DNA from: Pseudomonas sp. FP2196
Lineage (GTDB): Bacteria; Pseudomonadota; Gammaproteobacteria; Pseudomonadales; Pseudomonadaceae
Reading direction: 5' to 3'
DNA: 64,000 nucleotides
Assembly (NCBI RefSeq): GCF_030687715.1
Contig: NZ_CP117445.1
Location: forward strand, 988,501-1,052,500
Made by a program: the position numbers and the translations under genes. Position 1 is the stretch's first letter. Each line of letters begins with the position of its first letter. Below are positions 22,566 through 32,966 of the stretch, in pieces. The notes below the pieces were generated by a model. The model did no database searches. It was not told the origin of the DNA and was given only the letters and a program-made list of their open reading frames with translations.

Positions 22566-23136
22566 ACTGTCCTCTTACGTTCGATTGCAGGTGTATCCTG
22601 CTTTCCTTCAGATACGCTTTCATTCCTACGCCAGTCGATACACCGCCAGCGCCTTCGATTCTAACGGGTTGCGCGGTCTGCGCATATTCCTGCTGCGGGA
22701 ACACCGTCATGCGAGTGGACGTGATCAAGGTGGCGCGGTTCTTTTCATCGGTGCGCTTGATGCGTACTGAATCTATCAACTCGACTTCGGTGCCGCCCGA
22801 GTTCACTTCGCCGCGCTCGCTGGTCACGTGCCACGGGAAATCCGTGCCGCGGTACATGTTCAGGTCAGGCTTGGTGACGAGCGTGATGTCGGTCGCCTTG
22901 ACGTGCTCGGCCTTTTCGGAGGTCATTTCATACTGCACCTTGCCGTCCGGAAGGTATTGCAGAGTGTGCGTGTTGGTCGCATACCAGTCGATAGGCGTTT
23001 CCACGGAGGAAACCGCAGGCTTGTCGAGGAAGCGTTCCGGGCTGATGTTCCAGTAGCCGACCGCAGCGAATATCGCGGCGATGCAACCGAACAGCAGGAA
23101 GTTACGAAATTTTTTGCTGAACATGGTTTGGCTCAC
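22552..23136 (-). CDS. lptC: LPS export protein LptC
   Basis: Bitopic inner-membrane protein of 194 residues from GTG 23136 or 190 from ATG 23124. It has one N-terminal membrane segment (FLLFGCIAAIFAAVGYW) and a periplasmic jellyroll (NTHTLQYLPDGKVQYEMTSE). It joins LptFGB to LptA. GTG 23136 overlaps the kdsC stop (GTGA) and is taken as start; neither candidate has a strong ribosome binding site, so ATG 23124 remains possible. Confidence 0.93.
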   Translation of the reverse strand: MSQTMFSKKFRNFLLFGCIAAIFAAVGYWNISPERFLDKPAVSSVETPIDWYATNTHTLQYLPDGKVQYEMTSEKAEHVKATDITLVTKPDLNMYRGTDFPWHVTSERGEVNSGGTEVELIDSVRIKRTDEKNRATLITSTRMTVFPQQEYAQTAQPVRIEGAGGVSTGVGMKAYLKESRIHLQSNVRGQYEAR

Positions 23137-23657
23137 AAGTACGCGGCATTGGCCGCATCGAGGCGGCCTTGGGCGCGCAGGATCAATTCGCAGAATTCGC
23201 GGGCTGCACCTTCGCCGCCACGGGCCCGGGTCACGCCATGGGCGTGTTCGCGGACGAAGTCGGCAGCGTTGGCGACGGCCATGCCCAGGCCCACGCGGCG
23301 GATCACCGGCAGATCAGGCAGGTCGTCACCGAGGTAGGCGACCTGTTCATAGCTTAGGCCCAGTTGTTCAAGTAGACCGTCCAGAACCACCAATTTGTCT
23401 TCGCGTCCCTGAAACAGGTGCTCGATTCCGAGGTTTTTCGCTCGGCGCTCGACTACGGGGGTCTTGCGGCCACTGATGATGGCAGTCTGTACTCCGGCGT
23501 TCATGAGCATTTTGATGCCCTGACCGTCGAGGGTGTTGAAAGTCTTGAATTCGCTGCCGTCTTCAAGGAAGTACAGGCGCCCGTCAGTGAGGACGCCGTC
23601 GACGTCGAAAACCGCCAGTTTGATCGCTTTGCCGCGTTGTAACAGATCGGTGCTCAT
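23133..23657 (-). CDS. kdsC: 3-deoxy-D-manno-octulosonate 8-phosphate phosphatase KdsC
   Basis: HAD-superfamily phosphatase of 174 residues, making Kdo from Kdo-8-phosphate for the LPS inner core. Motif I (AVFDVDGVLTDGRLYF, about 16-31) and motif IV (VAYLGDDLPDLPVIRRVG) are clear. It starts immediately after the kdsD stop and overlaps the lptC start, so the three genes are probably co-translated. Confidence 0.96.
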   Translation of the reverse strand: MSTDLLQRGKAIKLAVFDVDGVLTDGRLYFLEDGSEFKTFNTLDGQGIKMLMNAGVQTAIISGRKTPVVERRAKNLGIEHLFQGREDKLVVLDGLLEQLGLSYEQVAYLGDDLPDLPVIRRVGLGMAVANAADFVREHAHGVTRARGGEGAAREFCELILRAQGRLDAANAAYL

Positions 23658-24632
23658 TTACATCACTCCTGCGCGCAACAGGTCGGAGAGGTTGAAAGCG
23701 CCGACCGGGCGATCTTCCTCATCGACAACGACCAGTGCGTTGATTCGGTGGTCTTCCATGATTTTCAGGGCTTCGGCAGCGAGCATTTCGGGCCGTGCGG
23801 TCTTGCCGTGGGCCGTCATCACCTGGTCGATGGTGGCGGTGCGGATGTCGATGCTGCGATCCAGGGTGCGGCGCAAATCGCCGTCGGTAAAAATCCCGGC
23901 GAGTTTGCCATCGTCTTCGAGGATGACGGTCATGCCCAGACCCTTGCGGGTCATTTCCATCAGCGCATCCTTGAGCAGTGTGCCGCGCTGCACCTGCGGC
24001 AATTCCTGCCCGGCGTGCATGACGTTTTCCACTTTCAGCAACAAGCGACGGCCCAGGGCGCCACCCGGGTGCGAAAAGGCGAAGTCTTCAGCGGTAAAAC
24101 CGCGAGCTTCCAGCAACGCTACGGCCAGGGCATCGCCCATGACCAGCGCGGCGGTGGTCGAAGAGGTGGGGGCCAGGTTCAGCGGGCAGGCTTCGTGCTC
24201 GACGTGAACATTGAGGTTCACTTCGGCGGCTTTCGCCAGCGGCGAGGCCGGGTTGCCGGTCACGCTGATCAACTGGATGCCCAGGCGTTTGATCAAGGGC
24301 AGCAGGGTGACGATTTCGTTGGTCGAGCCAGAGTTCGACAGGGCCAGGATCACGTCATCACGGGTAATCATGCCCATGTCGCCATGGCTGGCTTCAGCTG
24401 GGTGTACAAAGAATGCCGGGGTGCCGGTGCTCGCCAGAGTTGCGGCAATCTTGTTGCCGACGTGCCCGGATTTGCCCATGCCGACCACCACCACACGGCC
24501 TTTGCTGGCCAGAATCATCTCGCAAGCGCGTACGAAATCGGCGTCGATATGGGGCAACAAGCCTTGAACGGCTTCCACTTCGAGGCGGATGGTGCGTTGT
24601 GCCGATTGAATCAGGTCGCTGGATTGGCTCAT
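23658..24632 (-). CDS. kdsD: Arabinose-5-phosphate isomerase KdsD
   Basis: Isomerase of 324 residues converting ribulose-5-phosphate to arabinose-5-phosphate, the first Kdo step. It has an N-terminal SIS domain (GKSGHVGNKIAATLASTGTP, about 55-75; ALSNSGSTNEIVTLLPLIKR) and two C-terminal CBS domains. ATG at 24632 gives MSQSSDLIQSAQRT, the family start; the open frame extends to 24731 without support. First gene of the minus-strand LPS/rpoN block, divergent from mlaF across 275 bases. Confidence 0.95.
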   Translation of the reverse strand: MSQSSDLIQSAQRTIRLEVEAVQGLLPHIDADFVRACEMILASKGRVVVVGMGKSGHVGNKIAATLASTGTPAFFVHPAEASHGDMGMITRDDVILALSNSGSTNEIVTLLPLIKRLGIQLISVTGNPASPLAKAAEVNLNVHVEHEACPLNLAPTSSTTAALVMGDALAVALLEARGFTAEDFAFSHPGGALGRRLLLKVENVMHAGQELPQVQRGTLLKDALMEMTRKGLGMTVILEDDGKLAGIFTDGDLRRTLDRSIDIRTATIDQVMTAHGKTARPEMLAAEALKIMEDHRINALVVVDEEDRPVGAFNLSDLLRAGVM

Positions 24633-24813
24633 GTCAGAAATCGTATAGCCCGATGAAAAGGCGGCGATTATAGCGGTTATGTTGCAAAGCCTCACGCAAG
24701 TTCGTCGTGCTTTGTCATTCCTCGTTACCAAAACCCGGGAAAAGAGCCTCCAGCCCTGCCGTATCGCCGAACACAGGCTGGCACAAGCCTTGGGCGCATG
24801 ACCTTTGCAGTGA

Positions 24814-24819
24814 TATAGT
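24814..24819 (+). promoter_or_regulatory. Possible -10 element for the mla operon
   Basis: TATAGT lies 18 bases after a weak TTGGGC (24790-24795) in the 275-base divergent region between kdsD and mlaF. This is read by eye only. The rest of that region shows no other feature apart from the mlaF ribosome binding site AAGGAG at 24897. Confidence 0.3.
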
Positions 24820-24907
24820 TCGCCGCCAGTTCGGCCTGCCCGGGATGTACGTGCTTTTTAAATAAAGCCAGGCGTCCGAGTGAGAGGCTGCATCGCAAGG
24901 AGTTTAG

Positions 24908-25717
24908 ATGAGTGCCGATAACGCCTACGCGGTCGAGCTGAAGGGAGTCTCCTTCAAGCGCGGTGCGCGCAGCATTTTCAATAACGTCGATATTCGCATA
25001 CCGCGCGGCAAGGTCACCGGCATCATGGGACCTTCCGGGTGTGGCAAGACTACGCTGCTGCGGTTGATGGGCGCGCAATTGCGTCCTGCCAGCGGCGAAG
25101 TCTGGGTCAACGGTCAGAACCTGCCTGCGTTGTCGCGCAGCGATCTGTTCGATGCGCGCAAGCACATGGGTGTGCTGTTCCAGAGCGGCGCGCTGTTCAC
25201 CGATCTCGATGTCTTCGAGAACGTCGCTTTTCCCCTGCGCGTTCATACCGAGTTGCCGGAAGAAATGATCCGCGACATCGTCCTGCTCAAATTGCAGGCG
25301 GTGGGGCTGCGCGGTGCCATTGAGTTGATGCCCGATGAACTGTCCGGTGGCATGAAGCGTCGCGTAGCGCTGGCGCGGGCCATTGCGCTCGACCCGCAGA
25401 TTCTCATGTACGACGAACCGTTCGTTGGACAGGACCCGATCGCCATGGGCGTGCTGGTACGTCTGATTCGTCTGCTCAACGATGCGTTGGGGATCACCAG
25501 TATCGTGGTTTCGCACGATCTGGCCGAAACCGCGAGCATCGCCGACTACATCTATGTAGTGGGTGATGGTCAGGTACTGGGGCAGGGCACGCCGGATGAG
25601 CTGATGAACTCGGACGAGCCGCGTATCCGTCAGTTCATGACCGGTAATCCCGATGGCCCGGTGCCGTACCATTTTCCAGCGACGGATTACCGCGCAGATC
25701 TTCTGGGGAAGCGCTGA
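24908..25717 (+). CDS. mlaF: Phospholipid ABC transporter ATP-binding protein MlaF
   Basis: ABC ATPase of 269 residues of the Mla (Ttg2) system that moves phospholipids between the outer and inner membranes. Walker [10 protein letters not shown] (about 40-48), signature [15 protein letters not shown] and Walker [14 protein letters not shown] are present. A strong AAGGAG precedes the ATG. The stop overlaps the mlaE start by one base. In pseudomonads this operon is also known as ttg2 for its role in solvent and antibiotic tolerance. Confidence 0.96.
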   Translation: MSADNAYAVELKGVSFKRGARSIFNNVDIRIPRGKVTGIMGPSGCGKTTLLRLMGAQLRPASGEVWVNGQNLPALSRSDLFDARKHMGVLFQSGALFTDLDVFENVAFPLRVHTELPEEMIRDIVLLKLQAVGLRGAIELMPDELSGGMKRRVALARAIALDPQILMYDEPFVGQDPIAMGVLVRLIRLLNDALGITSIVVSHDLAETASIADYIYVVGDGQVLGQGTPDELMNSDEPRIRQFMTGNPDGPVPYHFPATDYRADLLGKR

Positions 25718-26514
25718 TGCGCAGAATTTCATTAATAGAACGCGTACGCCGGTTCGGCGAAGCGGCGATCGACGCCATTGCGGTGTTCGGTCGGGCAACG
25801 CTGTTCCTGTTTCACGCATTGCTCGGTCGCGGTGGTATCAGCGGCGGATTTGGTTTGCTGGTCAAGCAGCTGCATTCGGTCGGCGTCATGTCGCTGGTGA
25901 TCATTGTGGTCTCCGGGATTTTCATCGGCATGGTGCTGGCACTTCAGGGTTTCAGCATTCTGTCGAGCTACGGTTCGGAGCAGGCGGTGGGGCAGATGGT
26001 TGCGCTGACGTTGCTGCGTGAACTCGGTCCTGTGGTGACTGCGTTGCTGTTCGCCGGGCGCGCCGGTTCGGCGTTGACCGCGGAAATCGGCAACATGAAG
26101 TCCACCGAACAGCTTTCCAGTCTGGAAATGATCGGTGTCGACCCGCTCAAATACATTATTGCCCCGCGTCTGTGGGCCGGATTCATTTCCCTGCCGGTGC
26201 TGGCGATGATTTTCAGCGTGGTGGGGATCTGGGGTGGTTCGTGGGTGGCTGTCGACTGGCTTGGCGTGTATGAAGGGTCTTATTGGGCAAACATGCAGAA
26301 CAGCGTGAACTTCACCAGCGATGTGCTCAATGGCGTCATCAAAAGTATCGTTTTCGCCTTCGTCGTGACCTGGATCGCCGTATTCCAAGGCTATGACTGT
26401 GAGCCCACTTCCGAGGGGATCAGTCGTGCCACCACCAAGACCGTAGTATTTGCCTCGCTGGCAGTACTGGGCCTGGACTTTATTCTGACCGCTTTGATGT
26501 TTGGAGATTTCTGA
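25717..26514 (+). CDS. mlaE: Phospholipid ABC transporter permease MlaE
   Basis: Inner-membrane permease of 265 residues with about five or six hydrophobic segments. The MlaE signature is clear ([20 protein letters not shown], about 105-124, and [20 protein letters not shown]). It pairs with MlaF and sits next to the MlaD hexamer. Start and stop overlap mlaF and mlaD by one base each. Confidence 0.97.
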   Translation: MRRISLIERVRRFGEAAIDAIAVFGRATLFLFHALLGRGGISGGFGLLVKQLHSVGVMSLVIIVVSGIFIGMVLALQGFSILSSYGSEQAVGQMVALTLLRELGPVVTALLFAGRAGSALTAEIGNMKSTEQLSSLEMIGVDPLKYIIAPRLWAGFISLPVLAMIFSVVGIWGGSWVAVDWLGVYEGSYWANMQNSVNFTSDVLNGVIKSIVFAFVVTWIAVFQGYDCEPTSEGISRATTKTVVFASLAVLGLDFILTALMFGDF

Positions 26515-26981
26515 TGCAAAACCGCACCCTGGAAATCGGTGTCGGCCTGTTCCTGCTGGCAGGGATCCTGGCTTTGCTGCTGCTTGCTTTGCGGGTCAGT
26601 GGCCTGTCTCCGACTTCGACCACCGAAACTTATAAACTTTATGCCTACTTCGACAATATCGCCGGTTTGACGGTCAGAGCCAAAGTGACCATGGCCGGTG
26701 TAACCATCGGCAAGGTCACCGCAATCGATTTGGATCGCGACAGCTTCACCGGTCGGGTGACCCTGCAAGTGGATAAAAAAGTCGACAATCTGCCGACCGA
26801 CTCGACAGCGTCTATCCTGACCGCTGGTCTGCTGGGCGAGAAATACATCGGTATCAGCGTAGGCGGGGAAGATACCCCTCTGAAGGATGGTGGAACCATT
26901 CACGACACGCAGTCGTCACTGGTACTGGAAGACCTGATCGGTAAATTCCTGCTCAATACCGTTAGCAAAGACGCCAAATGA
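26514..26981 (+). CDS. mlaD: Phospholipid transport MCE protein MlaD
   Basis: MCE-domain protein of 155 residues with one N-terminal membrane anchor (IGVGLFLLAGILALLLLAL). The MCE domain (KLYAYFDNIAGLTVRAKVTM, about 41-60) forms a hexameric lipid channel in the periplasm. It is shorter than E. coli MlaD, as usual in Pseudomonas. mlaC follows after 11 bases. Confidence 0.96.
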   Translation: MQNRTLEIGVGLFLLAGILALLLLALRVSGLSPTSTTETYKLYAYFDNIAGLTVRAKVTMAGVTIGKVTAIDLDRDSFTGRVTLQVDKKVDNLPTDSTASILTAGLLGEKYIGISVGGEDTPLKDGGTIHDTQSSLVLEDLIGKFLLNTVSKDAK

Positions 26982-26992
26982 GGAGCTTTTGA

Positions 26993-27634
26993 ATGATCTC
27001 TACCTTGCGACGTGGCCTGTTGGTGTTGCTCGCGACATTGCCACTGATGGGTACCGCTGTGGCGGCACAGTCAGCGCACGATCTGATTCAGGACACCACC
27101 ACCCGGATGCTCGCTGATCTGTCGGCCAATAAAGAGAAATACAAGCAGGATCCGAACGACTTTTATGCTGCACTGAACACTATCGTTGGTCCGGTGGTAG
27201 ATGCCGAAGGCATCTCCAAGAGCATCATGACGGTCAAGTATTCGCGCAAGGCAACGCCTGCGCAGATGCAGACCTTCCAGGAAAACTTCAAGAAAGGCCT
27301 GTTCCAGTTCTACGGCAACGCCTTGCTCGAATACAACAACCAGGGCATCACCGTTGATCCGGCCAAGGACGAATCGGGTGATCGCACCAGCGTCGGCATG
27401 ACCGTCAAGGGCACCAACGGCGCGGTATACCCTGTGCAGTACACCCTGGAGAAGATCAACGGCGAGTGGAAACTGCGCAACGTGATCATCAACGGCATCA
27501 ACATCGGCAAGTTGTTCCGGGACCAGTTCGCCGACGCGATGCAGCGTAACGGCAATGATCTGGACAAGACCATCAACAATTGGGCAGGTGAAGTGGCCAA
27601 GGCCAAGCAAACCACCGAGAAGCCAGCGCAATGA
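26993..27634 (+). CDS. mlaC: Periplasmic phospholipid-binding protein MlaC
   Basis: Secreted protein of 213 residues with a signal peptide (LLVLLATLPLMGTAVAAQ) that carries phospholipid between the outer-membrane MlaA complex and MlaFEDB. The family block VGPVVDAEGISKSIMTVKYS and the C-terminal YTLEKINGEWKLRNVIINGI are present. Its end overlaps the mlaB start by 4 bases. mlaA is not in this window. Confidence 0.95.
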   Translation: MISTLRRGLLVLLATLPLMGTAVAAQSAHDLIQDTTTRMLADLSANKEKYKQDPNDFYAALNTIVGPVVDAEGISKSIMTVKYSRKATPAQMQTFQENFKKGLFQFYGNALLEYNNQGITVDPAKDESGDRTSVGMTVKGTNGAVYPVQYTLEKINGEWKLRNVIINGINIGKLFRDQFADAMQRNGNDLDKTINNWAGEVAKAKQTTEKPAQ

Positions 27635-27936
27635 ATGAGGCGGCAGTTCGTATGAGTGATGTCGACGAGCTATTGCTCAGCGGAGTGCTGGACTACCGCA
27701 CTGGCCCGGACTTGCGCAAGGAAGGTCAGGCGCTGATCAAGTCGAGCAAGGCTTCTGCGCTGGTCATCGATTGTTCGGCCGTGAAGAAGTCCAGCAGTGT
27801 CGGCTTGTCGTTGCTGCTGTGCTTCATGCGCGATGCTCAGGCGGCCGGTAAGGCTGTCAGCATCCGCGCGATGCCCGAAGACATGCGCGAAATTGCTCAG
27901 GTCAGTGAGCTGACCGAACTGTTGGCGCACTCCTGA
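27631..27936 (+). CDS. mlaB: STAS domain protein MlaB
   Basis: Cytoplasmic STAS-domain protein of 101 residues that binds MlaF and is needed for assembly and activity of the transporter. The STAS core is LVIDCSAVKKSSSVGLSLLL, with Ser residues in the usual position. ATG at 27631 overlaps the mlaC stop (ATGA); an internal ATG at 27652 is less favoured. A terminator follows 17 bases after the stop. Confidence 0.92.
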   Translation: MNEAAVRMSDVDELLLSGVLDYRTGPDLRKEGQALIKSSKASALVIDCSAVKKSSSVGLSLLLCFMRDAQAAGKAVSIRAMPEDMREIAQVSELTELLAHS

Positions 27937-27953
27937 ACCCGCATCAGTAAAGA

Positions 27954-28005
27954 AGCCCCCCGTCAGAGTCCTGCCTTGCGGGGTTCGCAGGCGCGGGGCT
28001 TTTTT
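27954..28005 (+). terminator. Rho-independent terminator after mlaB
   Basis: Hairpin with outer arms AGCCCC and GGGGCT and an interrupted inner stem, followed by six T ending at 28005. It separates the mla operon from ibaG. Confidence 0.75.
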
Positions 28006-28012
28006 GTATGAT
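27984..28012 (+). promoter_or_regulatory. Possible promoter for ibaG-murA
   Basis: TTCGCA (27984-27989) and TATGAT (28007-28012) are spaced by 17 bases and lie within and just after the mlaB terminator, 40 bases before the ibaG ATG. The -10 is good and the -35 is weak; assignment is by eye. Confidence 0.35.
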
Positions 28013-28051
28013 GTCCGACCCGTGCGCACAGGGCGCCGATTGAGGTTGAGC

Positions 28052-29579
<1,528 letters not shown>

Positions 29580-29590
29580 CAGCTGCATGA

Positions 29591-29676
29591 GGACACAGGG
29601 ACGTGTCCACTGAATTCGTTTCGAATCGAGCCGTTATCCGGCTCGATGTGTGTCCGGCGCCGATTGCGACCGGACA
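29591..29676 (+). promoter_or_regulatory. Three tandem hairpins in the murA-hisG gap
   Basis: Hairpin 1: GGACAC/GTGTCC at 29591-29608. Hairpin 2: ATCGAGCCG/CGGCTCGAT at 29625-29647 with loop TTATC. Hairpin 3: TGTCCGG/CCGGACA at 29651-29676. The left arm of hairpin 1 can also pair with GTGTCC at 29650-29655, which overlaps hairpin 3, so two exclusive folds are possible. No T-run follows, so this is not a plain terminator. A role in hisG leader control is inference. Confidence 0.5.
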
Positions 29677-29706
29677 TGAGTACCTTGATAAGGACTGACG
29701 TTTCCC

Positions 29707-30342
29707 ATGTTGACCATCGCACTGTCCAAGGGCCGCATCCTTGACGACACTCTGCCGCTTCTCGCTGAAGCGGGCATCGTGCCGACCGAGAATCCGGACA
29801 AGAGCCGCAAGCTGATCATCCCCACGACGCAGGCAGACGTACGCCTGCTCATCGTGCGCGCTACCGACGTGCCGACCTATGTCGAGCATGGCGCGGCCGA
29901 CCTCGGCGTGGCAGGTAAAGACGTGTTGATGGAGTACACCGGCCAGGGCCTGTACGAGCCACTGGATCTGCAGATTGCCCAGTGCAAGCTGATGACCGCC
30001 GGTAAAATCGGCGCGCCCGAGCCCAAGGGCCGTCTGCGCGTGGCGACCAAGTTCGTCAACGTTGCCAAGCGTTATTACGCCGAACAAGGCCGTCAGGTCG
30101 ACATCATCAAGCTCTACGGCTCAATGGAGCTGGCACCGCTGATTGGTCTGGCCGACAAGATCATCGACGTGGTCGACACCGGCAACACCCTGCGCGCCAA
30201 TGGTCTGGAACCCCAGGAGTTGATCGCCACGATCAGCTCGCGTCTGGTGGTTAACAAGGCTTCGATGAAAATGCAACACGCCCGTATCCAGGCGTTGATC
30301 GATACCCTGCGCAACGCTGTGGAATCGCGACACCGCGGCTGA
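29707..30342 (+). CDS. hisG: ATP phosphoribosyltransferase HisG (short form)
   Basis: First enzyme of histidine synthesis, 211 residues, joining ATP and PRPP. The PRPP site is [15 protein letters not shown] (about 155-169); the start [20 protein letters not shown] is typical. The length shows the short form without the C-terminal regulatory domain, which needs HisZ elsewhere in the genome. It begins after a hairpin-rich 127-base leader and is followed by hisD after 125 bases. Confidence 0.97.
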   Translation: MLTIALSKGRILDDTLPLLAEAGIVPTENPDKSRKLIIPTTQADVRLLIVRATDVPTYVEHGAADLGVAGKDVLMEYTGQGLYEPLDLQIAQCKLMTAGKIGAPEPKGRLRVATKFVNVAKRYYAEQGRQVDIIKLYGSMELAPLIGLADKIIDVVDTGNTLRANGLEPQELIATISSRLVVNKASMKMQHARIQALIDTLRNAVESRHRG

Positions 30343-30349
30343 TTTACCT

Positions 30350-30368
30350 GCGCGACCTTGAGTCGCGC
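30350..30368 (+). other. Hairpin just after hisG
   Basis: Perfect 7-bp stem GCGCGAC/GTCGCGC with a 5-base loop, 7 bases past the hisG stop and upstream of the terminator-like hairpin at 30395. It could be an mRNA 3' stabiliser or the first element of a hisD leader. Confidence 0.5.
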
Positions 30369-30394
30369 CCGTCTATCCGCCTCATAGCCAGAAT

Positions 30395-30444
30395 CTCAGG
30401 TGCCCAAGCGGAAACGACTGCTAAGTTAGGGCGCCTGAGTTTTT
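30395..30444 (+). terminator. Rho-independent terminator or attenuator 23 bases before hisD
   Basis: Arms CTCAGGTGCCC (30395-30405) and GGGCGCCTGAG (30429-30439) pair over 11 bp with one G-U, with a 23-base loop, followed by TTTTT. It ends 23 bases before the hisD ATG. There is little room for a hisD promoter after it, so hisD-hisC transcription must pass this element or start inside it. Confidence 0.72.
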
Positions 30445-30467
30445 GCCATTCCTATGAGGCTCTCGCT

Positions 30468-31793
30468 ATGACCGCACCGACTGCAATTCGCCGACTCAAC
30501 GCTGCTGACCCGGATTTCGCGCATCATCTGGATCATCTGCTGAGCTGGGAAAGTGTGTCTGACGACTCGGTCAATCAGCGTGTGCTGGACATCATCAAGG
30601 CTGTGCGCGAGCGCGGTGACGCGGCGCTGGTCGAGTTCACCCAGAAGTTCGACGGTCTCGAAGTCGCCTCCATGGCCGATCTGATCCTGCCGCGCGAGCG
30701 TCTGGAACTGGCCCTGACCCGCATCACCGTGCCTCAGCGCGAAGCACTGGAAAAAGCCGCGGCCCGTGTGCGCAGCTACCACGAAAAACAGAAGCAGGAT
30801 TCCTGGAGCTACACCGAAGCCGACGGCACGGTGCTGGGCCAGAAAGTTACGCCGCTGGATCGCGCAGGCCTGTACGTGCCGGGCGGCAAGGCGTCGTACC
30901 CGTCGTCGGTGTTGATGAACGCCATTCCGGCCAAGGTTGCCGGTGTGACCGAAGTGGTCATGGTCGTGCCGACTCCGCGCGGTGAAATCAACGAACTGGT
31001 GCTGGCCGCTGCGTGCATCGCAGGCGTCGATCGCGTGTTCACCATCGGTGGTGCACAAGCGGTTGCCGCGCTGGCTTACGGCACCGAAAGCGTGCCGAAA
31101 GTGGACAAAGTCGTTGGGCCGGGCAACATCTATGTCGCCACCGCCAAGCGCCACGTGTTCGGTCAGGTCGGTATCGACATGATCGCCGGCCCTTCGGAAA
31201 TCCTTGTTGTGTGCGATGGCCAGACCGACCCGGACTGGATCGCCATGGACCTGTTCTCCCAAGCCGAGCACGATGAAGACGCTCAAGCGATTCTGGTCAG
31301 CCCCGACGCCGAGTTCCTCGACAAGGTCGCCGCGAGCATCGACAAACTGCTGCCGACCATGGACCGCGCAACCATCATCGAAACCTCGATCAATGGCCGC
31401 GGCGCGCTGATTCAAGTGCGTGACATGGCCCAGGCCATCGAAGTCGCCAACCGCATCGCCCCGGAACACCTGGAGCTCTCGGTCGCTGACCCACAAGCCT
31501 GGCTGCCACAGATTCGCCACGCCGGCGCGATCTTCATGGGCCGTCACACCTCCGAAGCATTGGGCGACTACTGCGCAGGCCCGAACCACGTATTGCCGAC
31601 CTCCGGCACTGCGCGTTTCTCCTCGCCACTGGGTGTTTATGACTTCCAGAAACGCTCGTCGATCATCTTCTGTTCCGAGGCCGGTGCTTCCGAACTGGGC
31701 AAGACCGCTTCGGTACTCGCCCGTGGCGAATCCCTGAGCGCCCACGCGCGCAGCGCCGAATACCGCATCATTGACGACAAGCAGGGGAACTGA
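30468..31793 (+). CDS. hisD: Histidinol dehydrogenase HisD
   Basis: Zinc- and NAD-dependent enzyme of 441 residues for the last two steps of histidine synthesis. Present are [20 protein letters not shown] (about 214-233), the [13 protein letters not shown] block, the zinc and catalytic region [11 protein letters not shown] (about 264-274) and PEHLELS. It lies 2 bases before hisC. Its leader carries a terminator-like hairpin. Confidence 0.98.
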   Translation: MTAPTAIRRLNAADPDFAHHLDHLLSWESVSDDSVNQRVLDIIKAVRERGDAALVEFTQKFDGLEVASMADLILPRERLELALTRITVPQREALEKAAARVRSYHEKQKQDSWSYTEADGTVLGQKVTPLDRAGLYVPGGKASYPSSVLMNAIPAKVAGVTEVVMVVPTPRGEINELVLAAACIAGVDRVFTIGGAQAVAALAYGTESVPKVDKVVGPGNIYVATAKRHVFGQVGIDMIAGPSEILVVCDGQTDPDWIAMDLFSQAEHDEDAQAILVSPDAEFLDKVAASIDKLLPTMDRATIIETSINGRGALIQVRDMAQAIEVANRIAPEHLELSVADPQAWLPQIRHAGAIFMGRHTSEALGDYCAGPNHVLPTSGTARFSSPLGVYDFQKRSSIIFCSEAGASELGKTASVLARGESLSAHARSAEYRIIDDKQGN

Positions 31794-31795
31794 AC

Positions 31796-32848
31796 ATGAG
31801 TAAATTCTGGAGCCCGTTCGTCAAGGATCTGGTGCCTTATGTGCCTGGCGAACAGCCGAAGCTGACCAGACTGGTCAAGCTGAACACCAATGAAAACCCC
31901 TACGGCCCGTCGCCAAAAGCCCTGGCGGCGATGCAGACCGAACTCAACGACAATCTGCGCCTGTACCCTGATCCGAACAGCGACCTGCTGAAAAACGCCG
32001 TCGCCCAGTACTACGGCGTGCGGAGCAATCGGGTGTTCCTCGGCAACGGTTCGGACGAAGTGCTCGCGCACATCTTCCACGGTCTGCTGCAACACGATCA
32101 GCCGTTGCTGTTCCCGGATATCAGCTACAGCTTCTATCCGGTGTATTGCGGTCTGTACGGCATCAAATTTGATGCGGTGCCGCTGGATTCGCAGTTCCAG
32201 ATCAACCCGGCGGATTACGCCAAGCCGAACGGCGGCATCATTTTCCCCAACCCGAACGCACCGACCGGTTGCCTGCTGGCACTGGAGGCGGTCGAGCAGA
32301 TTCTCACGGCCAGCCCTGATTCGGTGGTGGTCGTGGATGAGGCTTATATCGACTTTGGCGGCGAAACAGCGATCAGTCTGGTGGATCGCTATCCGAACCT
32401 GCTGGTGACTCAGACCTTGTCCAAGTCCCGGTCGCTGGCCGGCCTGCGGGTTGGTCTGGCGGTCGGGCATCCGGACCTGATCGAGGCGCTGGAGCGGATC
32501 AAGAACAGCTTCAACTCTTATCCGATTGATCGTTTGGCGAACGTCGGTGCGGCAGCGGCGTTCGAGGATCGCGAGTATTTCGACAAGACTTGCCGTCTGG
32601 TGATCGAGAGCCGTGAATGGGTAATTGCGCAGTTGCAGGGCAAGGGCTTTGAAGTGCTGCCGTCGGCGGCGAACTTCATTTTTGCCCGGCACCCGCAACA
32701 TGATGCAGCAGGGCTGGCGGCCAAATTGCGTGAGCAGGGTGTGATCGTCCGGCACTTCAAGCAGGAGCGGATCGCGCAGTTCCTGCGGATTTCGATTGGC
32801 ACGCCGGAGCAGAATCAGGCGTTGATTGACGGGTTCGGCGACCTCTAA
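31796..32848 (+). CDS. hisC: Histidinol-phosphate aminotransferase HisC
   Basis: PLP-dependent aminotransferase of 350 residues. The PLP Lys lies in [19 protein letters not shown] (about residue 211). The N-terminal [16 protein letters not shown] and [13 protein letters not shown] blocks are typical of class I/II HisC. Co-transcribed with hisD. In P. aeruginosa this gene lies directly before algW, whereas here a TonB receptor pair is inserted between them. Confidence 0.97.
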   Translation: MSKFWSPFVKDLVPYVPGEQPKLTRLVKLNTNENPYGPSPKALAAMQTELNDNLRLYPDPNSDLLKNAVAQYYGVRSNRVFLGNGSDEVLAHIFHGLLQHDQPLLFPDISYSFYPVYCGLYGIKFDAVPLDSQFQINPADYAKPNGGIIFPNPNAPTGCLLALEAVEQILTASPDSVVVVDEAYIDFGGETAISLVDRYPNLLVTQTLSKSRSLAGLRVGLAVGHPDLIEALERIKNSFNSYPIDRLANVGAAAAFEDREYFDKTCRLVIESREWVIAQLQGKGFEVLPSAANFIFARHPQHDAAGLAAKLREQGVIVRHFKQERIAQFLRISIGTPEQNQALIDGFGDL

Positions 32849-32858
32849 TCACCATTGC

Positions 32859-32955
32859 CCCCTGTTGGAGTGAGCCTGCTCGCGACGCCTTTCAGCATTC
32901 AATATGTGAGTTGGATGACGCACCGCGATCGCGAGCAGGCTCGCTCCTCCAGGGG
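32859..32955. repeat. REP-type inverted pair after hisC
   Basis: Left arm CCCCCTGTTGGAGTGAGCC (extends to TGCTCGCGA, 32886) and right arm starting TCGCGAGCAGGCTCGCTCC (32929-32955), imperfect inverted copies of the Pseudomonas GAGCGAGCCTGCTCGCGA family. They fill the gap between two convergent genes. Confidence 0.8.
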
Positions 32956-32966
32956 AATTGTGGTGG

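Noticed and set aside
29587..29613. His leader peptide before hisG
   Set aside because: The tiny frame has one His codon only and no T-run terminator follows.
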